23,773 bases of DNA from an uncultured Clostridia bacterium (GCA_946533175.1 CAMNBS010000008.1:1-23773), one strand, 5' to 3'. Counted from the first letter of the stretch, positions 7,253 to 15,951 are shown. Notes: a model not told the origin generated them from the letters alone. Made by a program: numbers and translations.

Positions 7253-7393
7253 ATACATTATTATGCTAAATTTATAGTAGTATTGATATAATATTGTAAT
7301 TATACATATTGAAAATGTAAATAATATTATAAATGGTGGTTTACAAACATCTTTTTCCTTTTTTAACAATTATAATAAAATGTATGTAAAATA

Positions 7394-7402
7394 TGCTATA
7401 AT
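7394..7402 (+). promoter_or_regulatory. Extended -10 promoter for the cadherin-like protein gene
   Basis: TGCTATAAT, a full TGn extension plus perfect -10, lies 31 bases before the ATG. No convincing -35 box is present. The preceding AT-rich stretch (7253-7393) holds nothing else I can recognise. Confidence 0.6.
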
Positions 7403-7433
7403 ATAAATATACAAGAATAGAAGGAGTTAGAGA

Positions 7434-9332
7434 ATGAAAAAGTTATTAATCTTTATTAGTATTATTTTTCTTTTAACTGATGTTTGGGCAATAAAAATTG
7501 GTTATAGTGAATCTTTTGAATATAGTGATTCTTTTAAAGAAGATATTCGTGGTAATATTGTCATTACTCCTAATAAGAAAAATGCTCTCGTTGTAGATTA
7601 TTCAGTAGATGCTCATGAAAATATTAATCTTGATCGAATAGATGTTAATTTAGATATTCCAGATGAAATTAAAGTTACGCCAAACAGTAAGTATTTAGAT
7701 AATATTGATGTATTAACAGGTTCTAATGGAAATTATAAAATAAGTATTAATAAGAATAATAGTGATATTCATGGCGTTTTAGTCTTTGATTTAATAATGC
7801 CCAATGTCTTAGAAACAACGGAATATCCAGTTACATTAACTACAAAATTATATAGTAAAGATGGTAAATTGCAAGAAACGAAAACCGGTAATTATAAATA
7901 TATTGTTATAGTAAAGCCTAGTAATTGTAATAATGATTCTGATTTTTTAATATCTTCTAATTTAGGAGAATTAAAAAAAGAAAATGATAATAAATATACT
8001 TTATCAACCAATGAATCGGTTATTAATTTGACTATAAGTCCCAAAAATAATAAGACTAGTGTTCTATATTGGGGATATTCATCATTATCTTGGAATAATT
8101 CTTATAATTCTCCTCGAAAACTAGAGAACAATAGTACTGGCGATGTTAATTTAGAATATGGAATTAATCATTTTACTTTTGCTCTTGATACGGAATGCTC
8201 TAATATTAGTGAAAAGAATAATAAATACTTTATTGAGGGAAATACTTTAATTGGAATTAAAAAAGAAGATTTTTTAGTTGAACCAAAAAAAATATTAGTA
8301 GACGTTACTAGAGTTGATAGTCGTAGTAATAATAATACCTTAAAATCATTAAGTATTAGTGATATAAATATTTCTCTTCAACCTGAATTAAAAGAATATA
8401 CTGTAACTATTCCTTCAAATATTTCTTTTGTTAAGATTAATTCTACTTTAACAGATAATAAAAGTACATATGTGAGTGGTTATGGAAATAGAACGGTTAA
8501 TTTAAAAGAAGGATTAAATGTAATTCAAATTAAAGTAAAAGCTGAAAATGGTGATATTTCTGTCTATAATATTAATATAACTAGAGAAAAAATTCCTGAT
8601 TCTGGTTTAAAGACTATTACTGTTGATAAAAACGAAATTCCAATTCAAAATGGTGTATATAAATATAGTATAACAGTTGATAATAGTGTTCTTAATCCAG
8701 AAATCAATGTTATTCCAATAGATGAAACCGCTAAAATAGAAATAAAAAAGAATAAATCATTAAAAGAAGGAAATAATGAAATTAAAATTACTGTAACTGC
8801 TTCTAATGGTATTAAGAGTAATTATGTTTTAAATATTGTTCGTGATAGTATAGTATCTAGTAATTCTAAATTAAAAAAAATTGATATTACTAATCACGAA
8901 ATATCCTTTAATAGTGATGAATTAAACTATCTTGTTCATATAAGCTATGATACAAATGAATTATCTTTTAATATAGAACCGGAAAATAATAAGGCAACTT
9001 ATACTATTATAGGAAACAATAATTTAGAAAATAATTCGGTTATTAAAATAAAAGTAATTGCTGAAGATCAAGTATCAATAACAGAATATACTATTAAAAT
9101 AGAAAAATATGATAAACCATTTAATATTTGGTATATTATTGTTCCAAGCTTATTAGTAGTCATAATTATATTAATTATAGCTATAAGATTAAGAAAAAAA
9201 AGTAAGAATAAGGCTGATATAACTTTCGATGAAAGGGCAAAAGATATAGATAATGACTTTATACCACTAATAAAGAAAGATGACAATATATCAGATTTAG
9301 ATAGTGATTTTGTTCCAAAGAAGAAACATTAG
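7434..9332 (+). CDS. Secreted, membrane-anchored protein with cadherin-like beta-sandwich repeats
   Basis: A 632-residue protein. A signal peptide (MKKLLIFISIIFLLTDVWA) leads to a beta-rich N-terminal region (about 25-165). The central part resembles cadherin-like beta-sandwich (PF12733-type) repeats, at about 172-260 (divergent), 300-386, 388-470 and 475-556. The clearer copies open with LKSLSISD, LKTITVDKNEI or LKKIDITNHEI and close with a hydrophobic Y-N/T-I-x-I strand. One transmembrane helix (about 563-585) is followed by a basic stop-transfer (RLRKKSKNK) and a ~45-residue cytoplasmic tail. The tail has two copies of a short motif, DIDNDFIPLIKK and DLDSDFVPKKK. It is probably an envelope adhesin or scaffold. 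AGGAG precedes the ATG. It stands alone; a degraded gene follows. The exact function is unknown. Confidence 0.8.
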   Translation: MKKLLIFISIIFLLTDVWAIKIGYSESFEYSDSFKEDIRGNIVITPNKKNALVVDYSVDAHENINLDRIDVNLDIPDEIKVTPNSKYLDNIDVLTGSNGNYKISINKNNSDIHGVLVFDLIMPNVLETTEYPVTLTTKLYSKDGKLQETKTGNYKYIVIVKPSNCNNDSDFLISSNLGELKKENDNKYTLSTNESVINLTISPKNNKTSVLYWGYSSLSWNNSYNSPRKLENNSTGDVNLEYGINHFTFALDTECSNISEKNNKYFIEGNTLIGIKKEDFLVEPKKILVDVTRVDSRSNNNTLKSLSISDINISLQPELKEYTVTIPSNISFVKINSTLTDNKSTYVSGYGNRTVNLKEGLNVIQIKVKAENGDISVYNINITREKIPDSGLKTITVDKNEIPIQNGVYKYSITVDNSVLNPEINVIPIDETAKIEIKKNKSLKEGNNEIKITVTASNGIKSNYVLNIVRDSIVSSNSKLKKIDITNHEISFNSDELNYLVHISYDTNELSFNIEPENNKATYTIIGNNNLENNSVIKIKVIAEDQVSITEYTIKIEKYDKPFNIWYIIVPSLLVVIIILIIAIRLRKKSKNKADITFDERAKDIDNDFIPLIKKDDNISDLDSDFVPKKKH

Positions 9333-9340
9333 TTAAGAGG

Positions 9341-9493
9341 CAATATGAATATTCGATTATAATTTCTTTTTTAAGATATTCATTAATTATTGTTAAAAGA
9401 ATCAAAAATGAAGAACTAGTATTAGAAGAATATTTAAAGGGATATTTAGATTATGAAAAAAAGTAAAATATTTTAATACCTGGAATATGGTAA
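9341..9493 (+). pseudogene. Remnant of an isoprenylcysteine carboxyl methyltransferase-like gene (C-terminus)
   Basis: One frame, with no usable start, reads ...SLIIVKRIKNEELVLEEY then LKGYLDYEKK, a stop at 9464-9466, and in the same frame NILIPGIW and a stop. The C-terminus of ICMT/PEMT-like membrane methyltransferases typically reads RIKNEExxLxxxLxGYxxYxxKVKYRLIPGIW. Reading one base over at the poly-A run before 9464 recovers VKY, so small indels explain the stop. Only about the last 50 codons remain; the N-terminal membrane helices and cofactor-binding part are absent, because the preceding gene ends at 9332. The fragment is recognisable but cannot make a working enzyme. Confidence 0.72.
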
Positions 9494-9527
9494 AAAGAAA
9501 AAAATAATATACAATTTTATTTATATA

Positions 9528-9536
9528 TGATATAAT
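9528..9536 (+). promoter_or_regulatory. Extended -10 promoter for the VanY-DUF3781 pair
   Basis: TGATATAAT ends 18 bases before the ATG at 9555. At 17-bp spacing the -35 is TATACA (9508-9513), four of six matches. Confidence 0.6.
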
Positions 9537-9554
9537 TTTTTTAGAGGAGAAAAA

Positions 9555-10181
9555 ATGAAAAAATTTCTATTTGTATTAGCATGTATTTTTACTTTAACTG
9601 CATGTGGTGATAGTAAAACGAACTATATGGTTCTTGTTAATAAACAGAGTAAATTGCCAAATAGTTGGGAAGATACTATCGAATTAGTCGATGTATATAC
9701 TGGTTTAGATGAAACATATCAATTGGAAAAGAAAACTGCTGAAGCATATGCAAAATTACGTGAAGATTTGTTTAAGGATCATATTGTTATTGAGTTAGAT
9801 AGTACTTATCGTACTGTTAAGCGACAACAAGAAATATGGGATGAATTTGAAAAAGAAAAAGGCCTTGAGTATGCTAAAAAATATGTTGCTGTTCCTGGAA
9901 CAAGTGAACATCATACTGGTTTAGCTCTTGATGTTAAAATAGTTAAAGAAGGTAAAATAATTGATGATAATGATGATATGACTGCTGAAAAAGAGATATT
10001 TGATAAAATACATGCAAAATTAGCAGAATATGGATTTATTTTAAGATATCCAGTAGGAAAAGAAGATATTACTGGTTATGGGGCAGAAGTATGGCATTTT
10101 AGATATATTGATAGTCCAGAAATAGCTAAAGAAATTATGGATAATGGTTTAACATTTGAAGAATACTTAAAAAATAATTAA
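9555..10181 (+). CDS. D-Ala-D-Ala carboxypeptidase lipoprotein, VanY/M15B family
   Basis: A 208-residue lipoprotein: a short signal with lipobox LTAC, so lipidation at C17, places it outside the membrane. The M15B zinc-peptidase motifs are complete: LDSTYRTVKRQQEIW (about residues 81-95; the S-x-YR element), PGTSEHHTGLALDV (114-127, zinc ligands H119 and D126) and EVWHFRY (178-184, catalytic Glu178 and zinc ligand His181). Enzymes of this family remove the terminal D-Ala from peptidoglycan stem peptides; the same family includes VanY, but there are no vanHAX genes here and no reason to infer glycopeptide resistance. AGAGGAG precedes the ATG. It is followed after 16 bases by the DUF3781 gene, probably on the same transcript. 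Confidence 0.93.
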   Translation: MKKFLFVLACIFTLTACGDSKTNYMVLVNKQSKLPNSWEDTIELVDVYTGLDETYQLEKKTAEAYAKLREDLFKDHIVIELDSTYRTVKRQQEIWDEFEKEKGLEYAKKYVAVPGTSEHHTGLALDVKIVKEGKIIDDNDDMTAEKEIFDKIHAKLAEYGFILRYPVGKEDITGYGAEVWHFRYIDSPEIAKEIMDNGLTFEEYLKNN

Positions 10182-10197
10182 GCTATGGAGTGATTAG

Positions 10198-10440
10198 TTG
10201 GAAAATGGGTTATTATTTAATATTGATAAGCTTCATACAACAGAGTTAGGAATTAAAAGAATAAAGAAAAATCTTTTAATAAATAGTGATGTGGTTTTGT
10301 TTTGTCAAAAGAAGATATTGGATAAGCAATGTGAGATTTATCAAAAAGGAAAAAACTGGTATTGTATTGTTGACAATATAATTATTACTATTAATGCATA
10401 TAGTTATACAATTATTACTGCTCATATATTAAAAAGATGA
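10198..10440 (+). CDS. DUF3781-family small protein
   Basis: An 80-residue protein with a TTG start. GGAG (10187-10190) lies seven bases upstream, and the only nearby ATG (10204) is out of frame. Recognisable elements are LHTTELGIKRIKKNL (about residues 12-26), CQKKILD, YQKGKNWYCIVDNIIITINA and YTIITAH, which I recognise as the DUF3781 pattern. It has no signal peptide, membrane helix or catalytic signature. The family is short, cytoplasmic and of unknown function; a nucleic-acid or small-ligand role would be a guess. It is probably cotranscribed with the VanY-like gene and ends at a strong terminator. Confidence 0.75.
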   Translation: MENGLLFNIDKLHTTELGIKRIKKNLLINSDVVLFCQKKILDKQCEIYQKGKNWYCIVDNIIITINAYSYTIITAHILKR

Positions 10441-10451
10441 ATTAAAAAAAT

Positions 10452-10483
10452 AAAAAATGTAGATTTACTTATCTACATTTTTT
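10452..10483. terminator. Bidirectional terminator between DUF3781 and DUF975 genes
   Basis: A 13-bp perfect stem, AAAAAATGTAGAT / ATCTACATTTTTT, around a TTACTT loop. Six A on one side and six T on the other make it work in both directions, and it sits between two convergent genes. Confidence 0.9.
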
Positions 10484-10510
10484 ATTGTACTAATTTACTT
10501 GATTTAAAAA

Positions 10511-11185
10511 TTATTGAGCATTTTTACGTAATTCTTCGTATGTTAAAGTAAATGTAACTGTTATATATGGAACTAACCAAATATATAGTAATCCAAAAGT
10601 AAATCCAGCTAAAATGCACCAACCAATGAATGAAAGTCCCAAAATGAAAATATCCATTTTATGTCCTTTAGTTAATTCCCAGGCTTTTTTAACGATTTCT
10701 TTGGTTTTTAATTCAGTATTGTCAGCGCATACTTCACGATAGAAAGTAAATCCAAATGCAGCAATAATACCAGGAATTATTAAAAGAATCATTCCAACAG
10801 CGACAATTAATCCGGTGGTTAAGCTTACTAAAACGGTAATTACCCAATGCTTTTTCATGAAATCAACAATATCGTTAGATGTTAATTTTGTCCCACGAAT
10901 AAAAGATAAAAGATACATTGCATAACCAACACCAAAAGCACAGCTAAGAATTCCAACAACAATATCACCTATATATGTGAAAATTCCGCCAGAAGTATAA
11001 TTATAGGCAAACTCACCAATTTTAATTACTTCTGTTTTAGTTAAACCTAATGCATAATCAAGACTAAATGTTACTATTGTTATTAGAATAACAACTAATG
11101 CAAAAATGATGGTTGGTTTCCAAATAAACCATTTGTTACCACGTATTAATTCTTTTGCTTTGTTTTTGATCTCAACTCTATTCAT
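10511..11185 (-). CDS. DUF975-family integral membrane protein
   Basis: A 224-residue membrane protein. A short amphipathic N-terminus (NRVEIKNKAKELIRGNKW) leads into hydrophobic segments at about 22-43, 70-95, 113-148 and 178-215, giving some five or six helices. The core carries LLIIPGIIAAFGFTFYREVCADN and later KKAWELTKGHKMDIFIL, the pattern of the Firmicutes DUF975 family. The function of the family is not established. The start at 11185 is chosen because AAAGGAG lies seven bases upstream on the minus strand; an upstream in-frame ATG at 11200 lies before that site and next to the predicted transcription start. It is monocistronic and divergent from the phosphohexomutase gene. Confidence 0.85.
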   Translation of the reverse strand: MNRVEIKNKAKELIRGNKWFIWKPTIIFALVVILITIVTFSLDYALGLTKTEVIKIGEFAYNYTSGGIFTYIGDIVVGILSCAFGVGYAMYLLSFIRGTKLTSNDIVDFMKKHWVITVLVSLTTGLIVAVGMILLIIPGIIAAFGFTFYREVCADNTELKTKEIVKKAWELTKGHKMDIFILGLSFIGWCILAGFTFGLLYIWLVPYITVTFTLTYEELRKNAQ

Positions 11186-11204
11186 AAATACTCCTTTCAA
11201 TGTT

Positions 11205-11213
11205 ATTATATCA
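11205..11213 (-). promoter_or_regulatory. Extended -10 promoter for the DUF975 gene
   Basis: The minus strand reads TGATATAAT, twenty bases before the start codon. No good -35 is seen. Confidence 0.55.
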
Positions 11214-11253
11214 TATTTGTTTCATTAATTATTATTTTTTTTTAAAACTATTA

Positions 11254-11283
11254 TTAGACTATTATATTTATATATGGTATTAT
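11254..11283 (+). promoter_or_regulatory. Promoter of the phosphohexomutase gene
   Basis: TTAGAC (11254-11259), 18-base spacer and TATTAT (11278-11283) with a TGG extension directly before it. The transcript would begin near 11290, giving a very short leader. Confidence 0.5.
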
Positions 11284-11298
11284 ATATTTGGTGATAGA

Positions 11299-12660
11299 AT
11301 GAAAGTTTTGAAAAATGTTTTTAGAGAATATGATATAAGAGGAATATATAATGAGGAAATAGATGATGAATTGTCATACCATATTGGAAGAGCTTTTGGG
11401 ACTAAACTTAAAAGGCAAAATATTTTTTCCACAGTAGTTGCTTATGATAATCGATTATCCAGTGTAAGTTTGGAACAAAACTTAGTTAAAGGTTTATATG
11501 ACACAGGTATTAATGTTAAAAGAATTGGTCTTGCTACAACACCAATGTGTTATTTTGCTGCTAATTATTTAAAAACTAATTCGAGTATGATGATTACTGC
11601 TTCACATAATCCTAAAGAATATAATGGTTTTAAATTTTCATATAATGGTATTCATAATGCTTTTGGGGAATCAGTTATGGAAATATATGATTTAATTAAA
11701 AAGCAAGATTATGAAAATGGGGTTGGTAGCATTGAAGATGTTAGTATTAGGGAAGCTTATATTAATTTAGTTGTTGATAAATTATCTTTTGGTTCTAGAA
11801 AGATAAAGGTTGTTTATGATTGTGGTAATGGTACAAGTAGTATTATTGCTGGTGATATCTTTAAACGACTTAATAATATTGATTCTATACCATTATTTGA
11901 TATATCAGATGGTAATTTTCCTCATCATCATCCTGATCCTTGTATTGAAGATAATTTATCCTTTTTAAAAGAAAAAGTATTAGAAACACATGCTGATTTA
12001 GGGGTAGGATATGATGGAGATGCTGATCGAGTAGGATTTATTGATGAAAAAGGAGAGTTTATTGAAATTGATAAATTCCTTGCTATCATGTGGAATTATT
12101 TATATGATAAAGTGGACAAGAAAGAGTGTTTATTTGATGTTAAATGTTCTAAAACATTAGAAGATGAACTAATAAAATTAGGTGTTAAACCTGTCGAATA
12201 TCGAACAGGAAACTCTTATACACGAAAAGAATCTGCTAAAGGTAATTATCCATTGAGTGGTGAGTTGTCAGGTCATGTTTATTTTCGGGATAAATGGCCA
12301 GGATATGATGATGGTATTTATGTTGGAATGCGCTTAATTGAGTTATTATCAAATACAAATAAACCATTAAGTAGTTATTTAGCTAGTCTTGAACATTATT
12401 ATTCTACTCCAGAAATAAAAGTTCATGTTGATGATAATAAGAAATTTGGTATTATTGATAAAATAAAAGAATATTGTGAAAATAAAAAATATCATTATAT
12501 TACTCTAGATGGTGTTAAAGTTAAATATTCTGATGGATTTGCTTTAATTAGAGCCTCTAATACTGGTCCAAATATTACTATGCGTTTTGAATCTAAAAGT
12601 GAAAATAAATTAAAGAGTATTCAAGAAGAATTTGAAAATGAATTAAAAAAATATTTGTAG
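11299..12660 (+). CDS. Phosphomannomutase/phosphoglucomutase
   Basis: A 454-residue alpha-D-phosphohexomutase of normal length for the PMM/PGM clade. It opens FREYDIRGIYNEEI. The phosphoserine loop is TASHNPKEYNG (catalytic S102), the magnesium loop is GYDGDADRVG (D239, D241, D243), and the sugar-specificity loop is SGELSGHVYF (about residues 321-330), which fits dual mannose/glucose enzymes. The C-terminal phosphate-binding domain includes ALIRASNTGPNITMRFES. It interconverts hexose 6- and 1-phosphates, feeding nucleotide-sugar synthesis for wall or surface polysaccharide. The start at 11299 follows GGTGATAG; an in-frame upstream extension starting at 11200 would contain the promoter and is rejected. 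It is monocistronic. Confidence 0.93.
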   Translation: MKVLKNVFREYDIRGIYNEEIDDELSYHIGRAFGTKLKRQNIFSTVVAYDNRLSSVSLEQNLVKGLYDTGINVKRIGLATTPMCYFAANYLKTNSSMMITASHNPKEYNGFKFSYNGIHNAFGESVMEIYDLIKKQDYENGVGSIEDVSIREAYINLVVDKLSFGSRKIKVVYDCGNGTSSIIAGDIFKRLNNIDSIPLFDISDGNFPHHHPDPCIEDNLSFLKEKVLETHADLGVGYDGDADRVGFIDEKGEFIEIDKFLAIMWNYLYDKVDKKECLFDVKCSKTLEDELIKLGVKPVEYRTGNSYTRKESAKGNYPLSGELSGHVYFRDKWPGYDDGIYVGMRLIELLSNTNKPLSSYLASLEHYYSTPEIKVHVDDNKKFGIIDKIKEYCENKKYHYITLDGVKVKYSDGFALIRASNTGPNITMRFESKSENKLKSIQEEFENELKKYL

Positions 12661-12686
12661 ATGTGCACAGACACATCTTTTCTTTT
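12659..12686 (+). terminator. Terminator of the phosphohexomutase gene
   Basis: AGATGTG (12659-12665), six-base loop, CACATCT (12672-12678), then TTTTCTTTT-like sequence. The stem begins within the TAG stop codon. Confidence 0.75.
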
Positions 12687-12717
12687 AAAAATAGTGGATT
12701 TTTTAATTAAATTAAGA

Positions 12718-12723
12718 TATAAT
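12718..12723 (+). promoter_or_regulatory. Candidate -10 of the ABC transporter gene
   Basis: A perfect TATAAT; at 17-bp spacing the -35 is TGGATT (12695-12700), a weak match. Confidence 0.4.
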
Positions 12724-12771
12724 TAAGAAAGTTTATTGGTGCAGATGGAATATATTGTATAAGGTGATATT

Positions 12772-15700
12772 ATGTTAGAAATAAAAAACATAACTAAAGT
12801 ATATAAAACAGAAAGTTTTGAACAAAAAGCTTTAGATGGTGTTAGTGTTAATTTTAGAGAATGTGAATTTGCTGCTATATTAGGTCCTTCTGGTAGTGGT
12901 AAAACCACTTTCTTAAATATAATTGGTGGTCTTGATCATTATACCTCTGGTGATTTAATTATTAATGAAATTAGTACCAAAAAGTATAAAGATGCTGATT
13001 GGGATAGTTACAGGAATCATCGTATTGGTTTTGTTTTTCAAAGTTATAATTTGATTACTCATCAATCTATTTTGTCTAATGTTATGTTAGCTTTAACGTT
13101 ATCAGGAATTTCTAAAAAAGAAGGAATTGAAAAAGCGAAGAAAGCTTTAGAGGATGTTGGTTTAAAAAATCATATGTATAAGCGTCCTAATCAATTATCC
13201 GGTGGGCAAATGCAAAGAGTAGCTATTGCTAGAGCTCTTGTTAATAATCCAGATATTTTACTTGCTGATGAGCCAACTGGAGCACTTGATTCAACAACTA
13301 GTGTTCAAATTATGGAATTATTGAAAAAAATTGCCCAAAATAAATTAGTAATTATGGTTACACATAATCCTGAATTAGCAAAGGAATATGCTAATCGTAT
13401 AATTAATTTGAAAGATGGTAAAATTACTAGTGATACCAATCCTTATGATGGAAAGATAGATACTTGTGAGGCAAAAGCTCTTCAAAAAGAAAAAACTAGA
13501 AAAACGAAAATGTCTTATTTCACGGCTTTAACTCTTTCATTTAATAATTTAATGACCAAAAAGGGCAGAACTATTCTTGTAGCTTTTGCGGGAAGTATTG
13601 GAATTATTGGTATAGCTCTTATTTTAGCTCTTTCTAATGGCTTTCAAAATTATGTGGATAGGATAAGTGAAGATACTCTAAAATCATATCCATTAAACAT
13701 AATGCAAGAGTCAACGGATATTGCCGGAACACTTCTTTCTATTACAACGGCCAGTGGTGAAAAGAAAAATAGTGAACAAGTTAAGGAACAACAATATATT
13801 TCTTCGATGTTGAAAAATATTAGTACGAATGATTTGAAAAGCTTTAAAAAACATGTTGAGGATAATTATCAAGAAATTAATGAAGATATATCCACAATTA
13901 AATACAATTATAGTGTTGAACCACTTATTTATACAGTTGATGCATCACATAAGTTAGCTAAATTAAATCCAAGTAATTTATTTACTTCAATGATGGGTGG
14001 AGGAAATATGATGCGTAATTTTGCTCCATCTGCATCTGTTTTTTCACAGATGATTGATAATACTGATACCTTAAATGAATCTTATGATATTTTAAAGGGT
14101 CGTTGGCCTGAGAAATTTGATGAATTAGTTATTGTTTTATCTGAACCAAATACTATTTCGGATTTATTAGTTTATTCTTTAGGATTACGTGATACTGATG
14201 AATTGCCTAAAATGATTAATAAAATAATGTCTGGTGAAAGTGTTGATATTCATAATGAACCATTAGAATTAACATATGATGATTTATTAAATATTAAATT
14301 AAAGCTTATTATGCCAACAGATATGTATAAATATAATAATAAATATGATTTATATGAAGATTTAAGTGAAGATAAAGAATATATGAATAAATTATATTCC
14401 AATGCTCATGAATTAAAAATAGTAGGAATTGTATCGGCTAAGGAAGGAACTACATCGATGGCTTTATCAGCTGGAGTAAATTATCGTGGTGAATTAGTTA
14501 AATATATTATCGATAATTGTAAAGATAGTGAAATTGTTAGAAAACAACAAAAAAATAAAGATGTTGATGTTATATCAGGCCAAAAATTTGAAGAAGATAA
14601 CACATTGAACCTTGATTTTAAGGATTTAGTTACGGTTGATAATAAAAAAATTGAAAGTGCTTTTAATATTAAAATAGATGAAAAAAGCTTAGAACAACAA
14701 ACGAAAAATTCCATGAGTGACATATCAAAATCAATTACAACAAACCTTGATCCAGCTAAAGATGATTTTAATGATACCATGACTTTTTTAATTAATAAAC
14801 TAATTGATAATCTTTCTGATGAAATCAAAGAAGATGAAATAGATGGAATAATTAGTAATGTTATTGAAGATGAAGAGAGTAAAATAAAAATAAATAACCT
14901 AACTAAAATATATTCTCTTCCTCAAGATGTTTATCAAAAGACCTATACAGGTATCTTAAAAGGATTATTAGATTCTTATGTTACAATGTCTAAACAAATG
15001 AATCCTGATATTGAAATAATTATGGTTAATAAAACAATTTTAAATGGTATTGTGGAAAATTTGTCTTCTAGTGTTTTAATTGAAGGAACAAAAACAACTA
15101 TGGCTAAAGCAATGACCGAAGCGAAAATGAATAAGGATATTTTAACTAAAGTTGGAGAATTAACTGGAAATATAACTAAATCTTTTGCTAATGCTTTTAA
15201 TGTTGATCCAAATAAAATAGCTGATGCTTTTAAATTGAAAATGACAGAAGAAGAAATAACGAGAATTGTTACTTCAATGATGAGTAGTAATGAAAATAAT
15301 GCTACTACTAATTTGATATCCTTAGGTTATCAAGATCTTGATGAACCAACTTATATTTCGTTTTATTTCAACAGTTTTGATGGTAAAGAACATTTTTTGA
15401 ACTTTATTGATAAATATAATGATTTATATAAAGAAAATGAAGATAAAAAGATTAATTATACTGATACAACGGGAATTTTAATGAATTCTGTAAAGACAAT
15501 TGTCAGTGCAGTTAGTTATGTTCTAATTGGTTTTGTTTCTATTTCTCTTGTGGTATCAAGTATTATGATTGGAATAATTACTTATATTTCTGTTTTTGAA
15601 AGAACAAAAGAAATTGGAATTTTACGAGCTATTGGTGCTTCAAAAGGTAATATTTCTTCAATCTTTAATGCTGAAACATTTATTATTGGTTTATTATCTG

Positions 15701-15915
15701 GCTTATTTGGCATAGGTATTTCTTATACACTTATACCAATAATTAATTATGTTATTCATCATTTTACTGGTAATATTCCTTTAAATGCTGTCTTTAGTTT
15801 TCATAATGCGATTGTATTAGTAGTCCTAAGTGTAATTCTAACAATTATTGGTGGTTTTATTCCTGCCAGAAGTGCATCTAAAAAAGATCCTGTTGAAGCT
15901 TTAAGAAGCGAATAA
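12772..15915 (+). CDS. Fused ABC transporter, ATP-binding plus FtsX/MacB-type permease
   Basis: A single 1047-residue polypeptide. The N-terminal ~225 residues are a LolD/MacB-class ATPase: Walker A GPSGSGKT (38-45), Q-loop VFQSYN, signature LSGGQMQR (about 142-149), Walker B DILLADEPTGALD (about 162-174) and the switch His in VTHNPE. A charged linker leads to the permease: one helix at about 267-290, a very long extracytoplasmic region (about 290-905), then three C-terminal helices (about 907-943, 965-988, 1008-1034) with the FtsX motif VFERTKEIGILRAIGAS between them. This four-helix type VII topology usually couples ATP hydrolysis to mechanical work on the ectodomain (lipoprotein or peptide export, hydrolase control) rather than to pore transport. 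AAGGTGATATT precedes the start. The substrate is not evident and no two-component system adjoins it. Confidence 0.93.
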   Translation: MLEIKNITKVYKTESFEQKALDGVSVNFRECEFAAILGPSGSGKTTFLNIIGGLDHYTSGDLIINEISTKKYKDADWDSYRNHRIGFVFQSYNLITHQSILSNVMLALTLSGISKKEGIEKAKKALEDVGLKNHMYKRPNQLSGGQMQRVAIARALVNNPDILLADEPTGALDSTTSVQIMELLKKIAQNKLVIMVTHNPELAKEYANRIINLKDGKITSDTNPYDGKIDTCEAKALQKEKTRKTKMSYFTALTLSFNNLMTKKGRTILVAFAGSIGIIGIALILALSNGFQNYVDRISEDTLKSYPLNIMQESTDIAGTLLSITTASGEKKNSEQVKEQQYISSMLKNISTNDLKSFKKHVEDNYQEINEDISTIKYNYSVEPLIYTVDASHKLAKLNPSNLFTSMMGGGNMMRNFAPSASVFSQMIDNTDTLNESYDILKGRWPEKFDELVIVLSEPNTISDLLVYSLGLRDTDELPKMINKIMSGESVDIHNEPLELTYDDLLNIKLKLIMPTDMYKYNNKYDLYEDLSEDKEYMNKLYSNAHELKIVGIVSAKEGTTSMALSAGVNYRGELVKYIIDNCKDSEIVRKQQKNKDVDVISGQKFEEDNTLNLDFKDLVTVDNKKIESAFNIKIDEKSLEQQTKNSMSDISKSITTNLDPAKDDFNDTMTFLINKLIDNLSDEIKEDEIDGIISNVIEDEESKIKINNLTKIYSLPQDVYQKTYTGILKGLLDSYVTMSKQMNPDIEIIMVNKTILNGIVENLSSSVLIEGTKTTMAKAMTEAKMNKDILTKVGELTGNITKSFANAFNVDPNKIADAFKLKMTEEEITRIVTSMMSSNENNATTNLISLGYQDLDEPTYISFYFNSFDGKEHFLNFIDKYNDLYKENEDKKINYTDTTGILMNSVKTIVSAVSYVLIGFVSISLVVSSIMIGIITYISVFERTKEIGILRAIGASKGNISSIFNAETFIIGLLSGLFGIGISYTLIPIINYVIHHFTGNIPLNAVFSFHNAIVLVVLSVILTIIGGFIPARSASKKDPVEALRSE

Positions 15916-15941
15916 GACATCATTGTATGTCTTATTTTTTT
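15911..15941 (+). terminator. Terminator of the ABC transporter gene
   Basis: AATAAGACAT (15911-15920), loop CATTGT, ATGTCTTATT (15927-15936), then T through 15941. The gene's TAA stop (15913-15915) lies in the stem. Confidence 0.9.
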
Positions 15942-15945
15942 GTAG

Positions 15946-15951
15946 TATAAT
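15946..15951 (+). promoter_or_regulatory. Candidate -10 for the BIG2 protein gene
   Basis: TATAAT just after the terminator's T run; at 17-bp spacing the -35 (TTGTAT, 15923-15928) would lie in the terminator hairpin. Readthrough from the ABC gene is the alternative. Confidence 0.35.

Noticed and set aside
7253..7393. Possible small RNA or coding remnant in the gap before the cadherin-like gene
   Set aside because: The stretch is AT-rich with no stable hairpin, no terminator of its own and no recognisable peptide in any frame.
9555..10181. Glycopeptide-resistance role for the VanY-like lipoprotein
   Set aside because: No vanHAX, vanRS or similar genes are nearby; M15B carboxypeptidases are ordinary wall enzymes in many Bacillota.
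11200..11298. N-terminal extension of the phosphohexomutase starting at 11200
   Set aside because: It contains the promoter, is hydrophobic and Tyr-rich unlike any PMM/PGM N-terminus, and the true start FREYDIRG follows GGTGATAG at 11299.
14481..14828. Minus-strand open frame inside the ABC transporter
   Set aside because: It is a low-complexity Ser/Leu/Phe-rich shadow of the plus-strand coding frame, with no ribosome site.
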